Shown: one piece after another, positions 1 to 7,509 of the stretch | Numbering within the stretch: the first letter of the stretch is position 1 | Layout of the letters: every line of letters begins with the position of its first letter | NCBI GenBank assembly: GCA_002455375.1 | Contig: DKKR01000010.1 | Coordinates: 79,633 to 110,102 of the forward strand | DNA from: Bacteroidetes bacterium UBA6661 | GTDB lineage: Bacteria > Bacteroidota > Bacteroidia > AKYH767-A > OLB10 | DNA length: 30,470 nt | Direction of reading: 5' to 3' | The notes under the pieces: generated by a model | Database searches by the model: none | Told to the model about the DNA's origin: nothing | What the model saw: only the letters and a program-made list of their open reading frames with translations | Translations under genes and position numbers: made by a program

Positions 1-150
1 TGCTATGCTTACCCTTTTAACGGGAACAGTGTTTTCCTGTTGGCCAAACAACACAGGTTTTTCAGTTTGTTTATAAATGGCCAATGAAGTTAAGCCGCCT
101 ATTGCTGCGATTGCAAGTATTCCGGCTGTTTTTTTAATCTGTCTGATCAT
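1..150 (-). CDS. N-terminal fragment of an exported or membrane-anchored protein, possibly a DegP/HtrA protease
   Basis: Only the first 50 codons are present; the gene runs off the left edge. It starts with ATG at 148-150 (MIRQIKKTAGILAIAAIGG). The basic N-terminus followed by a hydrophobic stretch (about residues 9-25) looks like a signal peptide or membrane anchor. The next residues are polar and Gln-rich. It diverges from dapF across 164 bp. Bacteroidota DegP/HtrA proteases often begin with such an anchor and a low-complexity linker, and I recall them beside dapF. No protease domain or catalytic residue lies within the window, so the family assignment is inference and weak; that a coding start exists here is better supported. 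Confidence 0.45.
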   Translation of the reverse strand, partial: MIRQIKKTAGILAIAAIGGLTSLAIYKQTEKPVLFGQQENTVPVKRVSIA

Positions 151-314
151 TATCTGTAATCTTTTATGTTTTATTTTCTAATTTGACAACGAAGTTATGT
201 TACATTCAGTGAAATGACTATGAAGTGAACGTTAACAATCATTAACAATGTTTCAAAATAATCACGTAGTTTTACAACGTTTAATATTAAGATTTAGTTT
301 TTTAAAGAATAAAA

Positions 315-1109
315 ATGCATCTAAAATTCAGCAAGTATCAGGGCGCAGGCAATGATTTTATTTTGATTGATAATAGGTCAAGTAAGTTTAGTACGCTGAA
401 ACCAAAACAGATTGCCATATTATGCGACAGGCATTTTGGTATTGGTGCAGACGGACTTATTTTAATTCAGCATAGCAGAGATGCCGATTTTGAGATGGTT
501 TATTATAACGCAGATGGTAACATTGGAAGTATGTGCGGCAATGGTGCACGATGTGCGGTTTTGTTTGGCAAACAAATTGGTGTTGCAGGTAAAAAGACAC
601 AATTCATGGCGTATGATGGTTTGCACACTGCTAAAATCAATGCGGTAAACAATTTTGCCAGTGCAATTGTGAGTGTTTCAATGTCCGATGTATCGGAGAT
701 AAAAAAGCATAATGGAAATTTTGTGCTGAATACCGGTTCTCCACATTATGTAAAATTTGTTGATGATGTAGAGAAAATTGATATTGTTAAAGAAGGAAGA
801 AGAATAAGAAACAACAATACTTTTAAGGCAAAAGGTATTAATGTGAATTTTGTAGCATATAAAAGCAAAGCATCAAACATCAGAACTTATGAACGTGGCG
901 TAGAAGATGAAACACTTGCCTGTGGTACCGGTATTACTGCATCAGCTATTGCTGCACATTATTCTGGTTTAACTAAAAGCACTTCTGTGAATATGATTGC
1001 GCGTGGCGGAAGTCTGAATGTTACATTCACTGTCAAGGATAATCAGTACAATAAAATTGTCTTGACAGGCTCTGCTATGAAAGTTTTTGATGGTGAAATT
1101 AAAATCTGA
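315..1109 (+). CDS. dapF: Diaminopimelate epimerase
   Basis: Interconverts LL- and meso-diaminopimelate in the cytoplasm, supplying meso-DAP for peptidoglycan and lysine. The 264-residue length is normal for the family. The N-terminus carries the GAGNDF motif (residues 10-15). Both catalytic cysteines are in their expected contexts: Cys74 in MCGNGARC and Cys203 in ACGTG, one from each half of the pseudo-symmetric fold. ATG at 315 is the natural start because the family begins just before the GxGNDF motif. The last 11 bp overlap, tail to tail, the end of the TonB-dependent receptor gene on the other strand. dapD lies about 26 kb away, so the pathway genes are scattered. No perfect promoter was found upstream; TAGTTTTA at 267-274 is one mismatch from the Bacteroidota -7 consensus. 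Confidence 0.96.
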   Translation: MHLKFSKYQGAGNDFILIDNRSSKFSTLKPKQIAILCDRHFGIGADGLILIQHSRDADFEMVYYNADGNIGSMCGNGARCAVLFGKQIGVAGKKTQFMAYDGLHTAKINAVNNFASAIVSVSMSDVSEIKKHNGNFVLNTGSPHYVKFVDDVEKIDIVKEGRRIRNNNTFKAKGINVNFVAYKSKASNIRTYERGVEDETLACGTGITASAIAAHYSGLTKSTSVNMIARGGSLNVTFTVKDNQYNKIVLTGSAMKVFDGEIKI

Positions 1110-3552
1110 ATTTAGCAGATATCATGGTATGTCTTCCTGCCTGTGGATAGTAGAAGTTTTCGTTAACCCTCATGCCATCATATAGATAGCCATAAGTATA
1201 GCCATTGCTTGAATACATTTCATTGAACAGGTTAAATACAGAAACTCCAGCTTCAGTTTCAATGTTTTTAAAAATCTTAAAAGTATAATGTGCTGAAATG
1301 TTGGTGTAGGCAAATGACTTCAGTGATTTTTCTTCGGAAGACGTGTTATCTAAATACTGTTTTCCAACATACTTCTCGGTGAGTTTAATGCTAAGCTTTT
1401 TTAAGGGTTTTATTTCAACACCTGCTGCAGCAATTATCGAAGGAGATAAGGCAATGTGGGTTTTCTTATAGATGATTTCCTGCTGCCCTATATAATTAAA
1501 ATCTGCATCGTACTGATCAACATATTCCTTAAAGTTCAGAATTTTGTTTTCACTTAATGTTACATTGCCTGAAACAACTAAAAACTTGCTCGCATCATAA
1601 TTGAATTCTGCCTCTAAGCCTCTTCTAAAACTATTTTTTACGTTTTGTCTTGTATAATTGCCAACGTCATTAATTTTACCTGTTAAAATCAGTTGATCTT
1701 TATATTGCATATAAAAGGCATTAAAACTTAATTTTAATTTTTTTATTTCAATTGAATAACCTGCTTCAAAGTCTATGAGATTTTCAGGTTTAGGTCGTGA
1801 TTTTGCAGTTGACTCGGTAAAATCATCTCTTGATGGTTCTTTGTTTCCAACAGCAATTGACAGCCATCCACTTTCGTTATCATTTCTTAAATATGTAACA
1901 CCGGCTTTTGGATTTAAAAAATGATACGCTGCAATCTGATTGGCATTTGTTGCAAAGTCATCAAATCCGGTAAACCGATAATGTACGTAGCGATATTGCA
2001 TGTCGGCATAAGCAATGAAATGTTCACCCAGGTGTAAAGTTCCTTTTAGCCAATGATTAAAATTATTCTTTAAGCCATTGTTTTGATAGTAAGTGTAATT
2101 TTCAGAGGCTAATGGAATAAAATCACCTTTAATTATTTTACCATAGTGATTACCATCATACTGATTGATACCACCACCTGTTTTTATTTCAATGTTTTTA
2201 TTCTCATAGTTCAGTGAGTAAATCATTCCATAAAAATAATTGTCGAGCCACTTTCTTCTAACAAGATTTGTATTTGTAATTAATGTATCCTGGATTTGAA
2301 TAGGAGGTAGCCCATAGTCACCAAACTTTGCGTTTTTTTTATATTCCTCATAATAGCCTTTTCCGCGTGTCATGTGCGCTGCAAAATTTAATGTAATCAA
2401 GTTGTTTATCTGATGTGAGAAGTGCAACTGATAATTGTCCTGTTGGTAGTTGTCTGTTTGCCCCGGATATAAATAGTAATTGTATTTTCTTCCTGATTCA
2501 AGAAGGTTGGCAGCATCTTCGTTATCTAAGCCGTTACGTGAAATATAGTCCATCATTCCCTGAGTATCGTTTTTATATCTTGATTCCGGCACGCCATACC
2601 AGGATTGATAAGTCTTTTCTATCCCTGAAAACATTATTGCCTTCAACATTGACTTTTGACCAAAGTATCCGCCTGAAAAATAAAAAGATTTTAAATCAGA
2701 GGTCGCTCTGTCAACATATCCGTCAGACTGTATGGAAGATAGTCTGGTTTCAAATGCAAAACGGTTATTAAGTAATCCTGTACCGGCAATAAGATTTACC
2801 TTTTTTGTATTGAAGGTTCCGTAACTCAAGTTGGTTTCTGCAAATGGTTTTTCTGACAGATGATCTGTAAGAATATTAATACTTGCGCCAAATGCAGCTG
2901 CGCCATTTACTGAAGTACCTACACCTCTCTGAAGTTGTATCTGATTGGTTGAGCTAAGCAAGTCAGGCATGTCAACCCAATACATGCTTTGCGATTCGGC
3001 ATCATTTATTGGAATACCATTTATAGTAACATTAATTCTTGTGGCATCACTACCTCGCACACGCATACCTGTGTAACCAACACCGGCACCTGCATCACTG
3101 CTTATTACGACACCTGTAAGTTGATCCATGATTTCAGGTACATCTTTCCCTGAATTCATTTCTTCTATTTCATTTTTATTCAGATTGTTTTGTGCAATGG
3201 GTATTTTATTTTTCATTTTTAATGATTGTATAATTACCTCATCAGTTACAAAAGCTTTTTTAAAAAGTATAACTTCTACATGTTGGTTACTTGTCAGGTT
3301 AATTTCACTGCTGTATTCGTGGTAGCCAAGCTGATATACTTGCAGAGTGTATTTGCCAGCCTTAAGATTAAAAAAGGTAAACCTTCCTTTTTCATCTGAA
3401 AAATGTCGAGTCAGTGATTCTTTAAGAGTAATAACTGCATTATCTACTTTTTTACCATCATTAGTACTCACAACTCCTGACAGGTCAAACTGTGCATTAG
3501 AATAAAGGCTAAAGCATAAAGCCAAAAGCAACAGAGAAAATTTCTTAATCAT
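1099..3552 (-). CDS. TonB-dependent outer-membrane receptor, probable thiamin (or precursor) transporter
   Basis: An 817-residue outer-membrane receptor energised by TonB-ExbBD. Visible parts: a signal peptide (1-20, cut after SNA); a carboxypeptidase-regulatory-like Ig domain (about 23-100, with DEKGRFTF and GKYTL motifs); a plug domain (about 115-230, with MRVRGSDATRINVTINGIPI and a GINIL-like end); then a beta-barrel ending in a C-terminal aromatic (SAKFRF). It is shorter than SusC proteins and has no SusD partner, which argues against a polysaccharide system. Substrate is inferred from the TPP riboswitch in its leader (3613-3692): TPP-regulated TonB receptors in Bacteroidota are known candidate thiamin transporters. 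The gene appears monocistronic; no thi biosynthesis gene is nearby. Start ATG at 3550-3552. Confidence 0.9.
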   Translation of the reverse strand: MIKKFSLLLLALCFSLYSNAQFDLSGVVSTNDGKKVDNAVITLKESLTRHFSDEKGRFTFFNLKAGKYTLQVYQLGYHEYSSEINLTSNQHVEVILFKKAFVTDEVIIQSLKMKNKIPIAQNNLNKNEIEEMNSGKDVPEIMDQLTGVVISSDAGAGVGYTGMRVRGSDATRINVTINGIPINDAESQSMYWVDMPDLLSSTNQIQLQRGVGTSVNGAAAFGASINILTDHLSEKPFAETNLSYGTFNTKKVNLIAGTGLLNNRFAFETRLSSIQSDGYVDRATSDLKSFYFSGGYFGQKSMLKAIMFSGIEKTYQSWYGVPESRYKNDTQGMMDYISRNGLDNEDAANLLESGRKYNYYLYPGQTDNYQQDNYQLHFSHQINNLITLNFAAHMTRGKGYYEEYKKNAKFGDYGLPPIQIQDTLITNTNLVRRKWLDNYFYGMIYSLNYENKNIEIKTGGGINQYDGNHYGKIIKGDFIPLASENYTYYQNNGLKNNFNHWLKGTLHLGEHFIAYADMQYRYVHYRFTGFDDFATNANQIAAYHFLNPKAGVTYLRNDNESGWLSIAVGNKEPSRDDFTESTAKSRPKPENLIDFEAGYSIEIKKLKLSFNAFYMQYKDQLILTGKINDVGNYTRQNVKNSFRRGLEAEFNYDASKFLVVSGNVTLSENKILNFKEYVDQYDADFNYIGQQEIIYKKTHIALSPSIIAAAGVEIKPLKKLSIKLTEKYVGKQYLDNTSSEEKSLKSFAYTNISAHYTFKIFKNIETEAGVSVFNLFNEMYSSNGYTYGYLYDGMRVNENFYYPQAGRHTMISAKFRF

Positions 3553-3571
3553 CTTTTTGTTTATTTAATAA

Positions 3572-3614
3572 GTAACATCACAAAAAAAGTAGCAGTGCAA
3601 TAAAAGAATGTTAC
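3572..3614 (-). promoter_or_regulatory. Possible riboswitch expression-platform hairpin
   Basis: Between the TPP aptamer and the receptor start codon, the transcript can form a perfect 7-bp stem: plus-strand positions 3572-3578 (GTAACAT) pair with 3608-3614 (ATGTTAC). The loop is about 29 nt. The 5' arm of the RNA stem abuts the 3' end of the aptamer, as expected for a switching element, but the stem is weak and no U-run directly follows it. It could act on translation or be chance. Confidence 0.3.
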
Positions 3615-3692
3615 CTATTCCTACGCAGGCATTATCCTGATCAGGTTATGGGTATAATCTCAGCATTCCTTTTATTACAGGAAGCACCCCTT
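3613..3692 (-). ncRNA. TPP (thi-box) riboswitch aptamer
   Basis: Read on the minus strand, this stretch holds the conserved blocks of the TPP aptamer in order: GGGGTGC at the 5' end, a small hairpin (TTCC...GGAA), the CTGAGA box followed by ACCC, ACCTGATC, GGATAATGCC, and GCGTAGGA. The spacing is typical. It lies about 60 nt upstream of the TonB-dependent receptor ATG and just downstream of a promoter-like sequence on the same strand. In this family, bound thiamin pyrophosphate normally lowers expression of the downstream gene, so the receptor should be made when thiamin is scarce. Confidence 0.95.
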
Positions 3693-3701
3693 TTGATGAC
3701 A

Positions 3702-3733
3702 CAAAGTAATCAATTATTTGCCGTTATTACAAA
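3702..3733 (-). promoter_or_regulatory. Probable promoter of the riboswitch/receptor transcript
   Basis: On the minus strand a TTTG (-33 type, 3733-3730) is followed after 20 nt by TTACTTTG (3709-3702), one mismatch from the Bacteroidota -7 consensus TAnnTTTG. Transcription would begin a few bases downstream, right at the 5' edge of the TPP aptamer (about 3692). That placement supports the call. Confidence 0.5.
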
Positions 3734-3805
3734 ATATCCTGTAATGACATTTTTTAGCTTGTTGAAATCTTTTTGAACAAATAGTGTATTTTGGTTGAAT
3801 GTTTT

Positions 3806-3838
3806 TTTGGATTAATGATTTTTTTACTATTAACTTTG
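3806..3838 (+). promoter_or_regulatory. Promoter of the primary sigma factor gene
   Basis: TTTG at 3806-3809, 21 nt, then TAACTTTG at 3831-3838: a full match to the Bacteroidota housekeeping promoter (TTTG ... TAnnTTTG). The ATG of the sigma gene is at 3860, leaving a leader of only about 15 nt. The 3553-3859 gap therefore holds two divergent control regions: this promoter and the receptor promoter with its riboswitch. Confidence 0.6.
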
Positions 3839-3859
3839 TAAGATAAACCGAAACAATTT

Positions 3860-4723
3860 ATGAGGCAGCTGCGCATTCAAAAGTCCATAACAAACAGAGA
3901 GAGTCAATCGTTGGAAAAATACCTTCAGGAAATAAGCCGCGAAGGCATGATTACTGCAGATGAGGAAGCTAATTTGGCGCGAAGAATTCGTGAGGGCGAT
4001 GAGGAGGCTTTGAGTAAACTAACAAGAGCTAATTTAAGATTTGTTGTTTCTGTTGCCAAACAATACCAGAATCAGGGATTAAGTCTTCCTGATTTGATAA
4101 ACGAAGGTAATCTCGGACTAATTAAAGCTGCATCACGTTTTGATGAAACCAGAGGATTTAAATTTATTTCTTATGCAGTATGGTGGATTCGTCAAAGTAT
4201 TTTGCAGGCTATTGCAGAGCAGGCACGCATCGTCAGACTTCCTTTAAATCAGGTAGGTTCGTTAAGAAAAATAAATAAAGTTTTTTCAAAATTAGAACAA
4301 GAGTATGAGCGTGAGCCTTCTGCTGAGGAAGTAGCTGAAATAATGGAAGTGCCTATCGAAAAAATTTCAGACACATTAAAATCACCGGGCAAGCATGTCA
4401 GCATGGATGCGCCATTTGCAGGCAATGAAGAAGCCACCTTGCTTGATGTTATGCAAAACGATGATGCACCGGATACAGATTATGGCCTCATGAATGAGTC
4501 ACTTCGAAAAGAAATAGATCGTTCTTTAAAAACATTGACTGAGCGTGAACGCGATGTAGTCAAATTATTTTATGGTATTGGTGTTTCGCATAGTTTTTCA
4601 TTAGACGAAATTGGTGCAAAGTTTGGTTTGACAAGAGAACGTGTAAGGCAAATAAAAGAGAAAGCCATAAGAAGATTGCGTTCAGGCTCTCGAAATAAAT
4701 TGCTTAAAGATTATTTAGCCTGA
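3860..4723 (+). CDS. rpoD: Primary (housekeeping) RNA polymerase sigma factor
   Basis: Directs core RNA polymerase to housekeeping promoters. It is 287 residues long, the usual size of the Bacteroidota primary sigma factor, which lacks the acidic region 1.1. Region 1.2 spans about 17-48. Region 2 spans 55-125 and includes the -10 recognition helix FISYAVWWIRQSILQAI (102-118). Region 3 spans about 133-180. Region 4 spans 217-285 with the helix-turn-helix LDEIGAKFGLTRERVRQIKEKA. It has its own strong promoter of the type it should itself recognise, suggesting autoregulation (inference). The two glycosyltransferase genes downstream may be read through from it; the gap to the next ATG is 47 bp with no obvious terminator. 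Confidence 0.96.
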   Translation: MRQLRIQKSITNRESQSLEKYLQEISREGMITADEEANLARRIREGDEEALSKLTRANLRFVVSVAKQYQNQGLSLPDLINEGNLGLIKAASRFDETRGFKFISYAVWWIRQSILQAIAEQARIVRLPLNQVGSLRKINKVFSKLEQEYEREPSAEEVAEIMEVPIEKISDTLKSPGKHVSMDAPFAGNEEATLLDVMQNDDAPDTDYGLMNESLRKEIDRSLKTLTERERDVVKLFYGIGVSHSFSLDEIGAKFGLTRERVRQIKEKAIRRLRSGSRNKLLKDYLA

Positions 4724-4770
4724 TTATAATCTAAAGAGGCAATGTTTTACCTTCGCCACATCAACAAAGA

Positions 4771-5919
4771 ATGGCGCAAAAGAAGGTAATAATTTCAGTA
4801 ATTAATGACATAGCAACCGATCAACGGGTTAGGAGAACAGCATCGGTATTTTCTGAGCTCGATTATCAGGTTCTTATTGTTGGACGAAAGTTCCCATATA
4901 GTTTACCTGTTTATGAGATGCCCGGTTTGTCGGTAAAGCGATTTAGGTTGCTTATAAACACAGGCCCTCTGTTTTATGCATTATTTCAGATAAGACTTTT
5001 TCTTTTTTTATTTTTTAAGAAAACGGATATACTATATTCAAATGACTTAGATACACTCTTGCCGAATTATTTAGTGTCTCGACTGAAAGGATGTGCTTTG
5101 ATATACGACAGCCATGAGTATTTTACAGGAGTTCCTGAATTGCAGAATAATCATTTTGCACGCAAAGTATGGACAAAGGTTGAGGCTTTTATTTTCCCAA
5201 AACTTAAAAATGTAATAACAGTTAATCATTCAATTGCAAATCTATATCATCAACAGTATGGTATTGATGTGAAAGTTGTTCGTAATGTTCCTGATAAAAC
5301 AGATAGCATTAATTTTGATGTAATGCAATGGAAACGATCTGTTGGTCTTTCTGATGATAAAAAGGTTTTTATTTTGCAAGGCGCAGGAATCAATATTGAC
5401 AGAGGAGCAGAAGAGGCAATTGAAGCAATGAAAAGGGTTGATGCTGTGTTGCTAATTATTGGTGGCGGAGATGTTTTTCATCGGTTGCAAGAATTGGCTA
5501 TCAAACAAAAAGTAGATCAAAAAGTAATTATTCACCCTAAAGTTGCACGTGAGGAACTGATTGCCATAACAGCATCATGCTTTGCAGGGCTTACATTGGA
5601 TAAAGACACCAACATCAATTATAGATTTAGTTTACCAAACAAACTATTCGACTATATACATGCAGGGATTCCTGTTATAGCTTCAGACTTGCCTGAGGTT
5701 GCAGCAATTGTAAACGGATACAAAACGGGGATTGTGTTACCGAAGTACACTACACAAGCTATTACTGAAGCTATGAATCGCTTAATAATTGAGAAAGAAC
5801 TTTACATTAACTATAAAGAAAATTGTAGTATTGCAGCTACGGATTTATGTTGGCAAAATGAAAAGAAGATATTGATTGAGGTAATTTTATGTTCTGAGAA
5901 AAAGACAAATAAACTTTAA
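4771..5919 (+). CDS. Glycosyltransferase, GT-B fold, GT4-like
   Basis: A 382-residue enzyme expected to transfer a sugar from a nucleotide sugar in envelope glycan synthesis; donor and acceptor are unknown. The N-terminal half shows the NDIATDQRVRR motif common in Bacteroidota glycosyltransferases, a short hydrophobic segment (about 74-86) that could touch the membrane, and YSNDLDTLLP and YDSHEYFTGVPEL motifs. The C-terminal half has the nucleotide-sugar-binding pattern SLPNKLFDYIHAGIPVIASD. ATG at 4771 gives the expected start. The next glycosyltransferase begins 8 bp after its stop, so the two are probably co-translated and act in one pathway. Confidence 0.85.
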   Translation: MAQKKVIISVINDIATDQRVRRTASVFSELDYQVLIVGRKFPYSLPVYEMPGLSVKRFRLLINTGPLFYALFQIRLFLFLFFKKTDILYSNDLDTLLPNYLVSRLKGCALIYDSHEYFTGVPELQNNHFARKVWTKVEAFIFPKLKNVITVNHSIANLYHQQYGIDVKVVRNVPDKTDSINFDVMQWKRSVGLSDDKKVFILQGAGINIDRGAEEAIEAMKRVDAVLLIIGGGDVFHRLQELAIKQKVDQKVIIHPKVAREELIAITASCFAGLTLDKDTNINYRFSLPNKLFDYIHAGIPVIASDLPEVAAIVNGYKTGIVLPKYTTQAITEAMNRLIIEKELYINYKENCSIAATDLCWQNEKKILIEVILCSEKKTNKL

Positions 5920-5927
5920 AACAGATA

Positions 5928-7052
5928 GTGAGAAACAGCGGTAAGCACTTACACATTATTAGTTTTGACATACCATATCCTGCAAATTATGGTGGAGTCA
6001 TTGATGTGTTTTATAAGCTCCGCGCTCTCGTATCTGCCGGAGTAAAAGTTCACCTTCATGCATTTCAGTATGGCCGTCAGTCATCTAAAATTCTGGAAGA
6101 ACTGTGCAAGTCAGTTCATTACTATCAGCGAGATGTTTCCAAGTCACAGTTGTTTTTAAAGGAGCCTTATATTGTTGTGTCACGATCGTCAGAGCAACTG
6201 ATTAGAAACCTGCTTTCTGATGATTATCCAATACTCTTTGAAGGATTGCACAGTACTCATTATTTGAATGATGAACGACTAAAAAAGCGAAAGAAAATTG
6301 TCAGGACGCACAATATAGAACATGAATATTATAAAAACTTAGCAAAAGCAGAATCAAACATCTTTAAGCGATACTATTTTTATAATGAGTCAAGTAAGTT
6401 GGAAATCTACGAAAGCATTTTATTGAATGCAGATATTATTGCAGCAATTTCTCCTAACGACACCAAATATTTTAATAGTAAGTATGGTAATGCACATTAC
6501 ATACCGGCATTTCATTCCTTTACAAAAGTAAATTCGAGAGTTGGCAAGGGAGCGTATGCATTTTATCATGGTAATCTGGCTATTGGTGAGAATGATATGG
6601 CTGCGCTATATTTAGTACAGGAAGTTTTTAAAAACTCACCGGTTACCTTACTCATTGCAGGCAGCAAACCCGGTGTTAATTTAAGAGATGCTGTGCAACG
6701 AAAGAATAATGTTACTTTACTAAGTGATTTGAATACTAAGCAGATTAACGATCTGGTTTTAGACGCACATATTAATGTGCTACCCACTTTTCAGCCAACA
6801 GGGATAAAGCTAAAACTTCTTTCTGCGCTTTTTAGTGGTCGTTTTGCACTCGTAAATACACCAATGGTTCAAAATACCGGATTGGAGCAACTTTGCACTG
6901 TCGCAGACACACCTGAAGCAATGCGTGAAGCGCTTGCAGCCATGATTAAGCAGGAATTTACTCAGATAGATATTTCGCTACGGGAAGAAATTCTTATGGA
7001 AAACTTCAATAATAAAGCGAATGCTCTGAAACTAAAAGATTTGATTTTTTAA
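5928..7052 (+). CDS. Glycosyltransferase, GT-B fold
   Basis: A 374-residue second glycosyltransferase directly after the first. The start is GTG at 5928; no ATG lies near the conserved N-terminal strand HIISFDIPYPANYGGVIDVF. Other recognisable pieces are the RTHNIEHEYY segment, HGNLAIGENDMAAL at the start of the C-terminal Rossmann domain, and NVLPTFQPTGIKLKLLSAL, the equivalent of the donor-binding segment. The acidic E-x7-E motif of classical GT4 enzymes is not obvious; TGIKLKLL sits in its place, so the subfamily is atypical. The 8-bp spacing suggests an operon with the upstream gene. Exact substrate is unknown. Confidence 0.8.
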   Translation: MRNSGKHLHIISFDIPYPANYGGVIDVFYKLRALVSAGVKVHLHAFQYGRQSSKILEELCKSVHYYQRDVSKSQLFLKEPYIVVSRSSEQLIRNLLSDDYPILFEGLHSTHYLNDERLKKRKKIVRTHNIEHEYYKNLAKAESNIFKRYYFYNESSKLEIYESILLNADIIAAISPNDTKYFNSKYGNAHYIPAFHSFTKVNSRVGKGAYAFYHGNLAIGENDMAALYLVQEVFKNSPVTLLIAGSKPGVNLRDAVQRKNNVTLLSDLNTKQINDLVLDAHINVLPTFQPTGIKLKLLSALFSGRFALVNTPMVQNTGLEQLCTVADTPEAMREALAAMIKQEFTQIDISLREEILMENFNNKANALKLKDLIF

Positions 7053-7069
7053 ATTTATTTTTACTTTTG
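7040..7069 (+). promoter_or_regulatory. Probable promoter of the DUF3127 gene
   Basis: TTTG at 7040-7043 (inside the end of the glycosyltransferase gene), an 18-nt spacer, then TACTTTTG at 7062-7069, a full match to the TAnnTTTG -7 consensus. The ATG at 7084 is 15 bp downstream, so the leader would be very short. Confidence 0.45.
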
Positions 7070-7083
7070 AAAAAAAATTCAAA

Positions 7084-7449
7084 ATGCTTCAGGTAACAGG
7101 AATATTAAAACAGAAATTTGCAGAACAGGTAGTAACAGACAAATTTCGCAAAAGAGAATTTACACTTACAATAGATGCTAAATCATCATACCCTCAAATT
7201 GTCATTTTTCAACTGGCAAATGACAAATGCAGGTTGATAGAGAGTTTTCAACCCGGAGATGAACTATCGGTTTCTTTTAATATTAAGGGCAGAGAGTGGA
7301 AATCTCCTTCCGGAGAGATTAAGTATTTTACATCACTTGATGCATGGAAAATTGAAAGAACGTCTGCAGGAGAGGCACCAATGGAGTCACCAATGCCATC
7401 TATGTCCGATTTGCCACAAGAAGATTATAAGGACGATTTGCCATTTTAA
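7084..7449 (+). CDS. DUF3127 protein with SSB-like acidic C-terminal tail
   Basis: A 121-residue cytoplasmic protein matching the DUF3127 family of Bacteroidota: an N-terminal strand (MLQVTGILKQKF), KREFTLTI, a central hydrophobic strand, FQPGDELSVSFNIKGREW and the closing SLDAWKIE. The pattern suggests an OB-like small beta barrel. After residue 94 comes a Met/Pro/Ser-rich flexible linker and then the tail YKDDLPF. The tail resembles the acidic tip of bacterial single-stranded DNA-binding protein (DDDIPF in E. coli), which recruits replication and repair proteins. A role around ssDNA is inference. It is followed after 60 bp by the NUMOD4/HNH-type gene. Confidence 0.8.
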   Translation: MLQVTGILKQKFAEQVVTDKFRKREFTLTIDAKSSYPQIVIFQLANDKCRLIESFQPGDELSVSFNIKGREWKSPSGEIKYFTSLDAWKIERTSAGEAPMESPMPSMSDLPQEDYKDDLPF

Positions 7450-7509
7450 CCGGTTATATTTATTGAATCATAAAATCACAATTGAATTCTAATTGTAAAT
7501 TTTCAAACA

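Noticed and set aside
2415..2771. Plus-strand open frame of about 118 codons inside the TonB-dependent receptor gene, and similar antisense frames elsewhere
   Set aside because: They lie wholly within well-recognised genes, show no domain, signal or plausible start context, and are expected by chance in AT-rich coding DNA.
3128..3325. Small plus-strand frame with hydrophobic residues opposite the receptor plug
   Set aside because: Entirely antisense to the conserved plug domain, with no promoter or ribosome-binding context.
7478..7496. Inverted repeat ACAATT-7nt-AATTGT before the HNH-type gene as an operator
   Set aside because: Short, AT-rich and centred on an EcoRI-like hexamer; such repeats are frequent by chance in this composition.
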